Source: Actinomadura spongiicola (lineage in GTDB: Bacteria > Actinomycetota > Actinomycetes > Streptosporangiales > Streptosporangiaceae). Taken from it: a DNA stretch of 64,000 bases. Below the pieces are notes generated by a model. It was not told the origin of the DNA and did no database searches. It was given only the letters and a program-made list of their open reading frames with translations. The translations under genes were made by a program, and so were the position numbers. Shown here piece by piece: positions 24,126 through 32,806 of this stretch. The stretch is from the NCBI RefSeq assembly GCF_003432485.1, contig NZ_QVNQ01000016.1:56825-120824 (forward strand), in the 5' to 3' direction. The first letter of the stretch is position 1; each line of letters begins with the position of its first letter.

Positions 24126-25150
24126 CCGAACACGTCGTCGCGGGCGAGGTCGAGGGCGGTCAGCACCGCGCCCCGGAGGATGGTGTCGCCCTCGACGGCG
24201 CTGGGCCGTATCTCGGTGGCGGCGGGCGAAATGGCGGCGAGCCGTTCGGCGACCAGCCCGGCGAGGTGGTCGCCGCCGCGGCGGCCGATCCCGCCGCCGA
24301 GCACGACCAGCCCGGGGTCCAGGACGGCGACGAGCACGAACACGCTCTGGACGATCCTGTCGGCGAGCGCCTCGGGGCCGAGGTCGCGGGCGATCTCGGC
24401 CTCCATCAGGCAGCAGAAGTCCTCGCCGCCGAACCTGAGCAGCGCGACCTCGCCCGCGCCGCCGGACGCGCCGCGCCGCAGCCGACCGTCCAGGACGATC
24501 GCCGCGCCGACGCCGTCGTCGATCCACAGCAGGGCGAAGTCGTCGCGTCCCACCGCCACGCCGCCGCGGTGCTCGGCGATCGCCGACAGGTTGACCTCGT
24601 TCTCCAGGATCACCCGGCTGTCGAGCCGCCCCCGCAGCGCCGGGCCGAGGTCGGGGCGCCAGCCGTGGACCCCGCTGTCGTTGACGAGTCCGGTGCGCGG
24701 ATGGATCAGGCCGGGGGTGCCGAGGACGACCGTGTGCGGGACGCGTCCGCCGCCCGCCTCGGCGATGGCCTGGGCGATGAGCGCCACCAGATCGGGGTCG
24801 TCCGGCAGCCGGCGCGACACCACGCCGAGTTCGTTCCCGGTGATGTCGGCGACGCTCACGTGGAACGCGTCCCGGCGCAGGTTCACCCCCGCCACGTGCG
24901 CGCGGTCCGCGACGAGCCCGTACAGGCGCGCGTTCGGGCCCCGCCGGTCGGCGCCGCTCTCCCCCGCCGCCTCGATCAGCCCGGCGTCGCGCAGCCGCTC
25001 GATCAGGTCGGACACGGTCGGGCGGGACAGCCCGGTCAGCGCGCGCAGCTGCGGCGCGGTCAGCGGGCCGCGCTCCAGCAGCAGGTCGAGCGCGAGCCGG
25101 TCGTTGATCGCGCGGGCCATCGTCGGGTCGGCGGTCTTCACGCCGACCAT
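24122..25150 (-). CDS. ROK-family transcriptional repressor
   Basis: This 342-aa protein has an N-terminal winged helix (LRALTGLSRPTVSDLIERLRDAGLI) followed by a ROK sugar-kinase-like fold (FALLWIDDGVGAAIVLDGRLRRGASGGAGEVALL, VLDPGLVVLGGGIG). The usual ROK zinc motif (CxCGxxGC) is reduced to EDFCCLMEAEI, so metal binding may be lost. Such proteins are mostly sugar-responsive repressors. It is divergent from an MFS transporter with a 64-nt AT-rich gap holding repeat elements, so control of that transporter is likely. Its 3' end overlaps the response regulator by 4 nt (convergent). Confidence 0.9.
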   Translation of the reverse strand: MVGVKTADPTMARAINDRLALDLLLERGPLTAPQLRALTGLSRPTVSDLIERLRDAGLIEAAGESGADRRGPNARLYGLVADRAHVAGVNLRRDAFHVSVADITGNELGVVSRRLPDDPDLVALIAQAIAEAGGGRVPHTVVLGTPGLIHPRTGLVNDSGVHGWRPDLGPALRGRLDSRVILENEVNLSAIAEHRGGVAVGRDDFALLWIDDGVGAAIVLDGRLRRGASGGAGEVALLRFGGEDFCCLMEAEIARDLGPEALADRIVQSVFVLVAVLDPGLVVLGGGIGRRGGDHLAGLVAERLAAISPAATEIRPSAVEGDTILRGAVLTALDLARDDVFG

Positions 25151-25204
25151 ATTAGTCAGGGAGCCTGCGTATTTCTCTTTTCATCAGGAACCCTACCTGT
25201 TAAT
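25151..25204. promoter_or_regulatory. Candidate ROK operator between repressor and MFS genes
   Basis: An imperfect dyad is formed by ATTAGTCAGGGAGCCTG (25151-25167) and CAGGAACCCTACCTGTTAAT (25185-25204). The whole gap is much more AT-rich than its surroundings. Each half also holds a CAGG-N3/N7-CCTG element. The exact ROK binding site is not determined by this. Confidence 0.4.
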
Positions 25205-25214
25205 TTCTGGAACC

Positions 25215-26387
25215 ATGCATCCTCAGCACCGCGCCATCGGCATCGTGTTCGCCGTCCACGGGGCCGTGGCCGGAACCCTCGCCACCCGCATCCCCTGGAT
25301 CCAGGACCGGCTCGACCTCTCCCCCACCGTCCTCGGCATCGCCCTGCTGTGCCCGTCCATCGGCGCGTTCACCGCCATGCCGACCGCGAGCCGCGCGGCG
25401 CACCGGATCGGCGAGCGGCGCGCCGTCCGCCTCCTGCTGACCGCGTGGTGCGCGGTCCTCGCGCTGCCCGCGCTCGCCCCCGCGCCCGTCTGGTTGTTCG
25501 CGGTGATGCTGATGTACGGCGCGACGTCCGGCATGTGCGACGTCGTGATGAACGGTCACGGCGTCCGGGTGGAGCGGCATCTCAAGCGCCCGATCATCTC
25601 CGGGCTGCACGGCCTCTGGTGCATCGGCAGCCTGGCGGCGGGCGGCGTCGGCATCCTCGCCGCGCACGCCCGCGTGGACGCCCGGCTCCATCTCGGCGCC
25701 GTCGCCGCCGTCCTGCTCGCCGTGGGCGCCCTGGCCGGACGCGACCTGCTCGCGGACCGGTCGTCCGAGGGCGTCCCCGCGCCGCGCCGTTTCGCGCTGC
25801 CGACGCGGGCCGTCCTCGGCATCGGCGTCGTCGGGTTCTGCGGCACCTTCGCCGAGGGCGCGAGCGCCGACTGGGCCGCCGTGTACCTCACCGAGGTGAC
25901 GGACGCGGGCCCCGGCCTCGCGGCCGCCGCCTTCACGATCTTCATGTCGTGCATGGCGGGCACGCGGCTGCTCGGTGACCACCTCGTGCGGCGGGTCGGC
26001 GCGGCGACGGTCGTCCGGTGCGGGGGCTCGGTCGCCGTCCTCGGCGGCGTGCTGGTGGTGGCGTCCCGGTCGCCGTGGCCCGCCATCGTGGGGTTCGCGC
26101 TGCTCGGCGTCGGGGTCGCGACGGTCGTGCCGCTCGTCTTCGCGGCCGCCGCCGACACCGGCTCGACGCCCGGCGAGGGCGTCGCGGGCGTCGCGACGAT
26201 CACCTACCTGTCCACCCTGACCGCCCCCGGCATCACCGGCTGGACCGCCGGAGCCCTCTCCTACCCGGCCGCCTTCGCAATGATCATCTGCGTGGTCGCG
26301 GTGATGACCCTCTCAGCGGGCGCCCTCCGCCCCCGCGCCACCACGACGGCACCGGCGTCCGAGCCCGCGAGGACGCCGCTCCCCTAG
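25215..26387 (+). CDS. MFS transporter
   Basis: This 390-aa integral membrane protein has about 12 hydrophobic segments. It opens with GIVFAVHGAVAGTLATRIPWIQDRLDLSPTVLG, a pattern seen in bacterial MFS proteins related to the YbjJ and fucose-permease groups, and the loop GERRAVRLLLTAW is basic. In the second half GFCGTFAEGASADWAAVYL and LLGVGVATVVPLVFAAA are typical helices. The substrate cannot be told from sequence. The neighbouring ROK repressor suggests a sugar or sugar-derived ligand, though YbjJ-like proteins are poorly characterised. Confidence 0.88.
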   Translation: MHPQHRAIGIVFAVHGAVAGTLATRIPWIQDRLDLSPTVLGIALLCPSIGAFTAMPTASRAAHRIGERRAVRLLLTAWCAVLALPALAPAPVWLFAVMLMYGATSGMCDVVMNGHGVRVERHLKRPIISGLHGLWCIGSLAAGGVGILAAHARVDARLHLGAVAAVLLAVGALAGRDLLADRSSEGVPAPRRFALPTRAVLGIGVVGFCGTFAEGASADWAAVYLTEVTDAGPGLAAAAFTIFMSCMAGTRLLGDHLVRRVGAATVVRCGGSVAVLGGVLVVASRSPWPAIVGFALLGVGVATVVPLVFAAAADTGSTPGEGVAGVATITYLSTLTAPGITGWTAGALSYPAAFAMIICVVAVMTLSAGALRPRATTTAPASEPARTPLP

Positions 26388-26398
26388 TCGCACGCGGC

Positions 26399-27655
26399 TC
26401 AGGGGAGGAGGTCGTGGAGGGCTTCGGCGGCGCGGTGACAGTCGTGGAACGTGCAGTACAGGGGGACGGGCGCGAGGCGTACGACATCGGGTTCGCGTGC
26501 GTCGGCGACCACGCCGTGCGTCTCGGCGAGCCGCCGGACGAGGGCGCCCGCGTCGTCCACCCGCAATGACAGTTGGGCGCCCCGGGCCGCCGGGTCGGGA
26601 GGGGTGATGACGGCGAGACCCTCGATGGAGGCGAGCCGGGACGCCAGGTAGCCGGTGAGGCGCTCGCTCTTGGCGCGCAGCGCGTCCATGCCGACCCGGT
26701 CGAAGATCTCCAGCGAGGCCAGGACGGGCGCCAGCGCCATGATCGGCGGGTTGGACAGCTGCCAGGCGTCGGCGGACGCGGGCGGCGCGATGTCCGGGTC
26801 CATCCGGAACCGCACGGCCGGGTCGGTGCCCCACCAGCCCGACAGCTTCGGCACGGACGCGTCCCGGACGTGCCGCTCGTGGACGAAGCACGCCGCGACG
26901 GCGCCGGGTCCGGAGTTGAGGTACTTGTACGTGCACCAGGCCGCGAAGTCCACGTCCCAGTCGTGCAGGCGCAGCGGGACGTTCCCGGCGGCGTGCGCGA
27001 GGTCCCAGCCGACGACGGCCCCGGCGGCACGGCCCGCCTTGGTGATCGCCGGGATGCCCATGAGCTGGCCGGTCAGGTAGTTGACGCCGCCGAGCAGGAC
27101 GAGCGCCACCGTGTCGCCGAGGCGTTCGAGGTGGGCGATGACGTCCTCGGTGCGCAGGACGTCCTCGCCGGGGCGGGGCGTGAGGCGCACGACCGTCCGG
27201 GCCGGGTCGAGGCCGTGGTGGACGGCCTGGCTGGCGACCGCGTACGAGTCCGACGGGAACGCGGAGTCCTCGATGACGATGCGGGTGCGCGTCCCGGCGG
27301 GCCGGTAGAAGCTCGCCATCATCAGGTGCAGGTTGACGGTCAGCGAGTTCATCGCGACGACCTCGTGCGGGCGCGCGCCGACGAGGCGGGCCGTGGGCTC
27401 GCGGAGCCGCTCGTGGTAGTCCACCCAGGGGCGGCGGCCCCGCGTGTGGGCCTCGACGGCGAGCGTCGCCCAGTCGTCCAGTTCCTCGCGGAGGCGTTCG
27501 GCGACGGTCCTCGGCTGGAGCCCGAGGGAGTTCCCGGCGAAGTACGCCGTCTCGGCGTGGGCGCCGCCGGGGGCGGGCGGGACGAGGAACTCGTCGCGCA
27601 GCGTGGGCAGCGGGTCGGTCTCGTCGAGCCGCCGCGCCTCCCGTTCGAGGTTCAC
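26399..27655 (-). CDS. kynU: Kynureninase
   Basis: This cytoplasmic PLP enzyme hydrolyses kynurenine to anthranilate, or 3-hydroxykynurenine to 3-hydroxyanthranilate, plus alanine. The 418-aa protein shows YFAGNSLGLQPRTV near the N-terminus, VVGWDLAHAAGNVPLRLHDWDVDFA, and the PLP lysine in WCTYKYLNSGPGA (Lys244). The C-terminal part SVPKLSGWWG and RMDPDIAPPASADAWQLSNPPI is diagnostic for kynureninases. GTG 27655 overlaps the stop of the upstream decarboxylase gene (GTGA), and it is last in a seven-gene operon. The neighbouring 3-hydroxyanthranilate dioxygenase favours the 3-hydroxy substrate. Confidence 0.95.
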   Translation of the reverse strand: MNLEREARRLDETDPLPTLRDEFLVPPAPGGAHAETAYFAGNSLGLQPRTVAERLREELDDWATLAVEAHTRGRRPWVDYHERLREPTARLVGARPHEVVAMNSLTVNLHLMMASFYRPAGTRTRIVIEDSAFPSDSYAVASQAVHHGLDPARTVVRLTPRPGEDVLRTEDVIAHLERLGDTVALVLLGGVNYLTGQLMGIPAITKAGRAAGAVVGWDLAHAAGNVPLRLHDWDVDFAAWCTYKYLNSGPGAVAACFVHERHVRDASVPKLSGWWGTDPAVRFRMDPDIAPPASADAWQLSNPPIMALAPVLASLEIFDRVGMDALRAKSERLTGYLASRLASIEGLAVITPPDPAARGAQLSLRVDDAGALVRRLAETHGVVADAREPDVVRLAPVPLYCTFHDCHRAAEALHDLLP

Positions 27656-28686
27656 TGGGCGCTTCCTTCGGTGGCGAGGAGTCCTTCGGCGGGCGCGGCG
27701 GCGAAGAACGCCCGCGCGTTCCCGCCGAGGAGAAGGGCGCGTTCGGCGTCGTCCAGCCCGGGGCACGCCCGGATCGTGGCTCCCGGATCTTGCTCGCCGA
27801 GGGGGAACGGGTAGTCGGTGCCGAGCATCACGCGGTCCGCGCCCATCACGTCGACGAGCAGGCGCAGGGCGCGCGGGTCGAACACGGCGGAGTCCACGAA
27901 GAAACGGTCGACGTACTCCGACGGGGGGCGCGGCGAACCGGCGCGGACGATGTCGCGTCGATGCCAGGCGTTGTCGGCCCGTCCGAGCAGGAACGCGAAG
28001 CTGCCGCCGCCGTGGCAGAAGCACAGCCGCAGCGACGGCGGGATCCGTTCGAACGCCCCGGACAGCATCAGCCCGAGGATGCTGAGCTGCGTCTCGGCGG
28101 GCATCCCGCACAGCCACGGCAGCATGTGGTCGCGCATCCGGTCGGCGCCGAACATGTCCCAAGGATGCGCCAGCACCGGGAGCCCGAGGCGGGCGCAGTG
28201 CGCGAGGAACCCCGTGATCCCGTCGTCGTCGAGGTTGCGGTCGCCGACGTGGTTGCCGATGTGCACGCCGCGGTGCCCGGCAGCCGCCGCGCGGGTCGCG
28301 ACGTCGCAGGCGAGCGCCGGGTCCTGGAGCGGTACCTGGCACAGCGGCAGGAGCCGGTCGGGCGCGCCGGAGCAGAAGGCGAGGATCCGCTCGTTCACCA
28401 GATCGCACCAGTCGGCGGCGCGTTCCGGCTCCGCCGAGTACCCGAACATGAGCGGGGTGGACGAGACGGCCTGGACGTCCACGCCCGCGGCGTCCATGTC
28501 GGCGAGGCGGCGGGCCGGGTCCCAGAGCGCCTCCCCGACCGGGCGGTACTCGTCGTCGCCGTTCATCATCATGCCGGCGCCGTCGCCGTCCACGCGGAGC
28601 CACGGCCGGTTCGCGTCGCCGAGGAGCCCGCCCTCGTTCCGGGTGATGCGCGGGAAGACGTGCGTGTGAACGTCGATGACCGTCAC
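27652..28686 (-). CDS. nbaD: 2-amino-3-carboxymuconate-6-semialdehyde decarboxylase (ACMSD)
   Basis: This amidohydrolase-superfamily zinc enzyme removes CO2 from the ring-cleavage product of 3-hydroxyanthranilate. The 344-aa protein shows the metal motif IDVHTHVFP (His7, His9), a metal His in LPVLAHPWDMFG, catalytic His in CFCHGGGSFAFLLGR and the metal Asp in MLGTDYPFPLGE. These match the ACMSD subgroup closely. It sits between the dioxygenase and kynureninase genes. ACMSD diverts the unstable semialdehyde away from quinolinate and NAD synthesis into catabolism. Confidence 0.94.
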   Translation of the reverse strand: MTVIDVHTHVFPRITRNEGGLLGDANRPWLRVDGDGAGMMMNGDDEYRPVGEALWDPARRLADMDAAGVDVQAVSSTPLMFGYSAEPERAADWCDLVNERILAFCSGAPDRLLPLCQVPLQDPALACDVATRAAAAGHRGVHIGNHVGDRNLDDDGITGFLAHCARLGLPVLAHPWDMFGADRMRDHMLPWLCGMPAETQLSILGLMLSGAFERIPPSLRLCFCHGGGSFAFLLGRADNAWHRRDIVRAGSPRPPSEYVDRFFVDSAVFDPRALRLLVDVMGADRVMLGTDYPFPLGEQDPGATIRACPGLDDAERALLLGGNARAFFAAAPAEGLLATEGSAQ

Positions 28687-28696
28687 GGGGCCCCCG

Positions 28697-29269
28697 TCAG
28701 ACCCGGGCCGCCGTGGTCGGCACCATGTTCGCGGGCCATTCCTTGCCCGGGTGGACGGCGCCGCAGTTCGGGCACTTGCGGTCGCCGTCGTAGAAGCCCT
28801 GGAACACCGGCGGCAGGTCCTCCACGATGGAGCGGACCTGGAGTTCCGAGCGGTGCACGAGGTGGTGGCATTCGGTGCAGTACCACTCGAACGCCTCCCG
28901 CGTGCCCTCCGGCCTCGGGATCTCCACGACGAGGCCGATCGATCCGGCCTCGGGGCGCTGCGGCGAGTGCCGGACGTGCGGCGGCAGCAGGAACACGTCG
29001 CCCTCGTTGATCTGCACGTCGACCGGCGGGCGGCCCTCCTCCTCCATGACGCGCAGCACCATGTTGCCCTTGAGCTGGTAGAAGAACTCCTCGACCGGGT
29101 CGTCGTGGAAGTCGGTCCGCTGGTTCGGGCCGCCGACCACCATGACGATCAGTCCGGCGTCGTCGAAGACCTGGACGTTGCCGACGGGCGGCTTCAGCAG
29201 GTCACGATGCTCGTCGATCCACGACTCGAAGTTGAACGGCCGTCCGAAGGACAACTGCGGCAGCTTCAT
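28697..29269 (-). CDS. nbaC: 3-hydroxyanthranilate 3,4-dioxygenase
   Basis: This cupin-fold, Fe(II)-dependent extradiol dioxygenase opens 3-hydroxyanthranilate. The 190-aa protein has the metal motif DFHDDPVEEFFYQLKG (His55, Glu61) and a later His in LPPHVRHSPQRP. The C-terminus carries a rubredoxin-like Cys pair set, C131-x2-C134 and C166-x2-C169, as in bacterial HAOs where it binds a second iron. It is the third gene from the end of the operon. Its length and motifs leave little doubt about the assignment. Confidence 0.95.
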   Translation of the reverse strand: MKLPQLSFGRPFNFESWIDEHRDLLKPPVGNVQVFDDAGLIVMVVGGPNQRTDFHDDPVEEFFYQLKGNMVLRVMEEEGRPPVDVQINEGDVFLLPPHVRHSPQRPEAGSIGLVVEIPRPEGTREAFEWYCTECHHLVHRSELQVRSIVEDLPPVFQGFYDGDRKCPNCGAVHPGKEWPANMVPTTAARV

Positions 29270-29281
29270 GCTCGGGCCTCC

Positions 29282-29728
29282 TTACGGGTCCCTGGTTTGC
29301 GGGGGTATGTGCGCGACGCACGAAACCTCGATGAGCAGGTGCGGATGGGGGAGCTGGTGGACGGCGACGGTCGTCCGGGCCGGGCCTGTCTCGTCGAAGT
29401 ACTCCCCGTAGACCTCGTTGTAGCCGCCGAAGTCGTTCATGTTGACCAGGTAGGTGGTGACGTTCACGAGGTCGGACAGGTCGCCGCCCGCGGCCGTGAG
29501 GAGGTCGCGGATGTTCTCGATGACCGCGCGGGTCTGCGCCCGGATGTCGAGGTCGGTGACGCCCATCGCGTCGGTGCTCGCCCCGGCGAACGTCCCGTCC
29601 GGGCGGCGCGCGCTCGTCCCGGACACGAACACGAGGTCACCGGCGCGCCGCACGTGCGGGAACCGTCCCCGTGGACGGGCCTTGCCCGCGACGACGATCG
29701 CGTCGCCGCCCGTCATGCGGCCCGTCAT
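29282..29728 (-). CDS. RidA-family 2-aminomuconate deaminase
   Basis: This 148-aa RidA/YjgF-fold protein contains RRAGDLVFVSGTSARRPDG, the ATRAVIENIRDLLTAAGGDLSDLVNVTTYLVNM-type core (with TRAVIENI) and HPHLLIEVSCVAHIPP. General RidA proteins hydrolyse enamines. In 3-hydroxyanthranilate and 2-nitrobenzoate clusters the homologue (NbaF, AmnD) deaminates 2-aminomuconate to 4-oxalocrotonate, and its place here supports that role. The start overlaps the preceding stop (ATGA). The precise activity is inferred from context. Confidence 0.88.
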   Translation of the reverse strand: MTGRMTGGDAIVVAGKARPRGRFPHVRRAGDLVFVSGTSARRPDGTFAGASTDAMGVTDLDIRAQTRAVIENIRDLLTAAGGDLSDLVNVTTYLVNMNDFGGYNEVYGEYFDETGPARTTVAVHQLPHPHLLIEVSCVAHIPPQTRDP

Positions 29729-30468
29729 GTGGTCACCTCCACGCTGCCGAGCCCGGCGGCGGTGACCCGCACGTGCGCGTCCTTCGGCAACGGCACGGCG
29801 ACGGTGGCGGAGCCGGCGAGGACGATCCACCCGGGTTCCAGCGTCAGACCCGCGGCGAGCGCGAGCCGGGCCGCGGCCCGCAGCGACCGCGCCGGGTCGC
29901 CGAGGATCGCGGCGGACGAGCCCGTCTGCGCGACCCGCCCGTCGATCTCCAGGAGCAGGCCCACGTTCGACACGTCGCGCGGCGGGTGCCAGGCCCCGAA
30001 CCCGAACCGGGCGGCGGACGCGTTGTCGGCGATGACGTCGGGGAGGGTGAACGAGAAGTCCCGGTAGCGGGAGTCGAGCACCTCGAAGCCGACGGCGACG
30101 CCGGTCACGGCCGTCTCCACGTCGGTGACCGAGCGGACCTCACGGCCGATCAGGTAGGCGATCTCCGGCTCGATCCGCGGGTGGACGAGGCGGGACACGT
30201 CCACCGACGACTCGGCGAGCATCGCGTCGGTGAGCAGGCCCCAGATGACGTCGTCCACGCCCATCTGCGCCATCTTGGCGCGGCTGGTGAACCCCATCTT
30301 CACCCCGGCCGGCCGCTCGCCCCTGACGCGGCGCCGCTCGATCCCGGCGCGCTGCACCGCGTACGCGGTCGGCACGTCCAGGGAGGTGTCGTCGGTGAGC
30401 TTCGCGATCGTCCGGCGGTCGCGGGCGGCGTCGTCGAGGCGCCGCGCCAGCAGGTCCACGTCCACCAT
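29725..30468 (-). CDS. 4-oxalocrotonate decarboxylase (2-oxo-3-hexenedioate decarboxylase)
   Basis: This 247-aa member of the hydratase/decarboxylase family contains GVKMGFTSRAKMAQMGVDDVIWGLLTDAM, IEPEIAYLIGREV (metal-binding Glu residues) and VGFEVLDSRYRDFSFTLPDVIADNASAA. The family includes both decarboxylases (DmpH, NbaG) and hydratases (DmpE). The KMGFTS and IWGLLTDAM pattern, and pairing with a second family member just upstream, assign this one as the decarboxylase. It overlaps the hydratase stop by 1 nt (TGATG). Confidence 0.87.
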   Translation of the reverse strand: MVDVDLLARRLDDAARDRRTIAKLTDDTSLDVPTAYAVQRAGIERRRVRGERPAGVKMGFTSRAKMAQMGVDDVIWGLLTDAMLAESSVDVSRLVHPRIEPEIAYLIGREVRSVTDVETAVTGVAVGFEVLDSRYRDFSFTLPDVIADNASAARFGFGAWHPPRDVSNVGLLLEIDGRVAQTGSSAAILGDPARSLRAAARLALAAGLTLEPGWIVLAGSATVAVPLPKDAHVRVTAAGLGSVEVTT

Positions 30469-31253
30469 CAGCCCTCCTCCTTCCCGAACGCGACGCGGAC
30501 GTCACCGAGGCCGTCGACGCGGGCCTCGAACACATCGCCGGGGGCGGCTGGGACCACGGGGCCGAGCGCGCCGGTGAGGACGGTGTCCCCGGCGCGCAGC
30601 GGGCGCCCGACGCGGACGAGCGTGTCGGCGAGCCACAGCGCCGCGTTCAGCGGATGTCCGAGGCAGGCGGCGCCGTTGCCGGTGGAGACCTGTTCGCCGC
30701 GCCGCTCCATCACCATCCCGCACAGGCGCAGGTCCACGTCCTTCAGCGGGACGGGCCGGTTCCCGAGCACGTACATGCCGGACGAGGCGTTGTCGGCGAC
30801 CGTGTCGACGAGCGTGATGTCCCAGTCTTGAACCCGGCTGCCGACGACCTCGATGGCGGGCAGCGCGAACGCGGTCGCGCGGATCACGTCCGCGGCGGTG
30901 TGCCGCTCGTGGGTCAGGTCCCGGTCGAGGACCAGCGCCACCTCGGCCTCGGCGCGCGGCTGGAGGACGGCGCCCGCGGGGATCTCCGCCCCGTCCGGGA
31001 CGGCCATGTCGGCGAACAGCATCCCGAAGTCGGGGCTGTCCACGCCGAGCTGCTCCTGGACGGCGCGCGACGTCAGGCCGATCTTGCGTCCGGCGAGGCG
31101 GCGGCCGGCGGCCAGCCAGGTCCCGGTCAGCGCGTCCTGGACGGCGTAGGCGTCGTCCACGGTCGTGATCAGGTCGCGGACGGGGGCGCACGGCGCCCCG
31201 TCCGTGTAGGCGCCGCGAAGCCGTTCGGCGGCGGTCTCGATGTTCGTGGTCAC
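30468..31253 (-). CDS. 2-oxopent-4-enoate hydratase
   Basis: This 261-aa paralogue of the next gene in the operon contains GRKIGLTSRAVQEQLGVDSPDFGMLFADM, RAEAEVALVLDRDL and ALPAIEVVGSRVQDWDITLVDTVADNASSGMYV. The KIGLTS and FGMLFADM pattern matches DmpE/NbaH hydratases that convert 2-hydroxypenta-2,4-dienoate to 4-hydroxy-2-oxovalerate. Hydratase and decarboxylase of this type usually form a complex in meta-cleavage pathways. GTG 31253 follows GAGAGCGAACCCA; a start at 31280 overlapping the dehydrogenase gene is less likely. Confidence 0.87.
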   Translation of the reverse strand: MTTNIETAAERLRGAYTDGAPCAPVRDLITTVDDAYAVQDALTGTWLAAGRRLAGRKIGLTSRAVQEQLGVDSPDFGMLFADMAVPDGAEIPAGAVLQPRAEAEVALVLDRDLTHERHTAADVIRATAFALPAIEVVGSRVQDWDITLVDTVADNASSGMYVLGNRPVPLKDVDLRLCGMVMERRGEQVSTGNGAACLGHPLNAALWLADTLVRVGRPLRAGDTVLTGALGPVVPAAPGDVFEARVDGLGDVRVAFGKEEG

Positions 31254-31264
31254 TGGGTTCGCTC

Positions 31265-32701
31265 TCAGATCTGGATGCACACGTTCACGGGTTCGGAGAA
31301 GAAGTCCAGGGAGTACTCTCCCCCTTCCCGCCCGATTCCGGACGCCTTGACACCCCCGAACGGGGTGCGCAGATCGCGGAGATTCCAGCAGTTCACCCAG
31401 ACGATCCCGGTCTCGACGCGTGGCGCGACCCGGTGCGCCCTGGACAGGTCACGCGTCCACACCGTCGAGGCGAGCCCGTACGGGCTGTCGTTGGCGAGGG
31501 CGAGCGCCTCGTCCTCGGTGTCGAACGGCGCGACATGGCAGACCGGGCCGAAGATCTCCTCGCGGACGGCGCGGGACGTCTCGGGGAGGCCGGTGAGGAC
31601 GGTCGGTTCGACGTGGAAGCCGCCGTCCCGCTCGTCCCCGAACGTCGGCGTGCCACCGCCGGTGACGACCGTGGCGCCGTCCTCGCGGGCGAGCCGGAAG
31701 TACGACAGGACCTTGTCGCGGTGCTCGGCGGAGATCATCGGCCCGTAGCCGTCCAGCGCCGCCGTCCGCTCTCCGAGCCGCGTCACGAACTCCTCGAAGA
31801 TCGGCCGCTCGACGTAGACGCGTTCGGTGCACAGGCAGATCTGCCCGGAGTGGGTGAACGAGGAGCGGACCGTGCCGTCCACGGCGGCGTCGAGGTCGGC
31901 GTCGGCGAAGACCAGCGCCGGGTTCTTGCCGCCCAGCTCGAACGAGACCGGGGTGACGTGGTCGGCGGCGTCGCGCATGATCGCTGCGCCGGTGGCGGAC
32001 TCGCCGGTGAACGCGATCGCGTCCACGTCCGGATGCCCGGTGAGGAACGCGCCCGCCGCGTCCGGGCCGTGCCCGTGCACCAGGTTGAACACCCCGTCCG
32101 GCAGCCCCGCGTCGTCGATGACCCGCGCCAGGAGGGTCGCGGTGGACGGCGTCTCCTCGGACGGTTTGAGCACGACCGTGTTGCCGCACGCCAGCGCCGG
32201 AGCGATCTTCCACGTCGACAGCAGGAGCGGCAGGTTCCACGGGGAGATGACCGCCACCACGCCCAACGGTCGGCGCACCGTGTAGTTGAGCGCCTGCCCG
32301 GTGCCCGCGCTCCAGCCGGGGACCTGGGTCGTGTACGCGCGTTCGGGACGTCCATACAGCAGGTCCGCGTACGCGCGGAAGTTGCCGACGGCGCGCGGGA
32401 CGTCGACCGTCCTGGCGAACTCGCTGGGCCTGCCGGTGTCGGCGACCTCGGCGTCGACGAACTCGTCGAACCGCGCCTGGATCCCGTCCGCGACGGCCCT
32501 CAGCGCGGCGGCCCGGTCCTCGACGCTCGCCGCGCCCCACGGGCCGCGCAGGGCGGAGCGGGCCGCCGTGACGGCGTCGTCCACGACCTCCCGGGTGGCC
32601 TCGGGGACGGCGCCGAGCTCGGCGCCGTCCCCGGGGCCGATGAGCGGGAAGACCGGTCCGTCCGAACGGAACACTCCGCCGACGTAGTGCTCAGCCTTCA
32701 T
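31265..32701 (-). CDS. 2-aminomuconate-6-semialdehyde dehydrogenase (ALDH superfamily)
   Basis: This 478-aa NAD-dependent aldehyde dehydrogenase is the first gene of the operon. It has VISPWNLPLLLSTWKIAPALACGNTVVLKPSE, the general-base Glu in SFELGGKNP, the catalytic Cys in FTHSGQICLCTERVYVE, and EEIFGPVCHVAPFD. The family branch is that of 2-hydroxymuconic semialdehyde dehydrogenases (DmpC, NbaE, AmnC); context picks the amino substrate. GGGAGGGGAGCG precedes the ATG. It is divergent from the LysR gene with about 105 nt between, including a perfect palindrome. Confidence 0.92.
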   Translation of the reverse strand: MKAEHYVGGVFRSDGPVFPLIGPGDGAELGAVPEATREVVDDAVTAARSALRGPWGAASVEDRAAALRAVADGIQARFDEFVDAEVADTGRPSEFARTVDVPRAVGNFRAYADLLYGRPERAYTTQVPGWSAGTGQALNYTVRRPLGVVAVISPWNLPLLLSTWKIAPALACGNTVVLKPSEETPSTATLLARVIDDAGLPDGVFNLVHGHGPDAAGAFLTGHPDVDAIAFTGESATGAAIMRDAADHVTPVSFELGGKNPALVFADADLDAAVDGTVRSSFTHSGQICLCTERVYVERPIFEEFVTRLGERTAALDGYGPMISAEHRDKVLSYFRLAREDGATVVTGGGTPTFGDERDGGFHVEPTVLTGLPETSRAVREEIFGPVCHVAPFDTEDEALALANDSPYGLASTVWTRDLSRAHRVAPRVETGIVWVNCWNLRDLRTPFGGVKASGIGREGGEYSLDFFSEPVNVCIQI

Positions 32702-32775
32702 CGCTCCCCTCCCGTGGCCGACGGTCCGATCCTCCGCCCGAAAGCTATGCCTGACAAATACCAATCAACCATGGA

Positions 32776-32797
32776 GCTATCACGAAACCGTGATAGC
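32776..32797. promoter_or_regulatory. Perfect palindrome between the catabolic operon and lysR
   Basis: GCTATCACG (32776-32784) and CGTGATAGC (32789-32797) are perfect 9-nt arms around AAAC. The inner ATC-N10-GAT fits a LysR-type box. It lies 9 nt before the chosen lysR ATG and about 75 nt upstream of the dehydrogenase start, so it is placed for autoregulation and operon control. Confidence 0.6.
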
Positions 32798-32806
32798 AAA
32801 GGGAAG

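Noticed and set aside
32771..32806. Earlier LysR start at ATG 32771
   Set aside because: It would place a perfect palindrome inside the first codons and extend the protein by 12 residues of non-family sequence.
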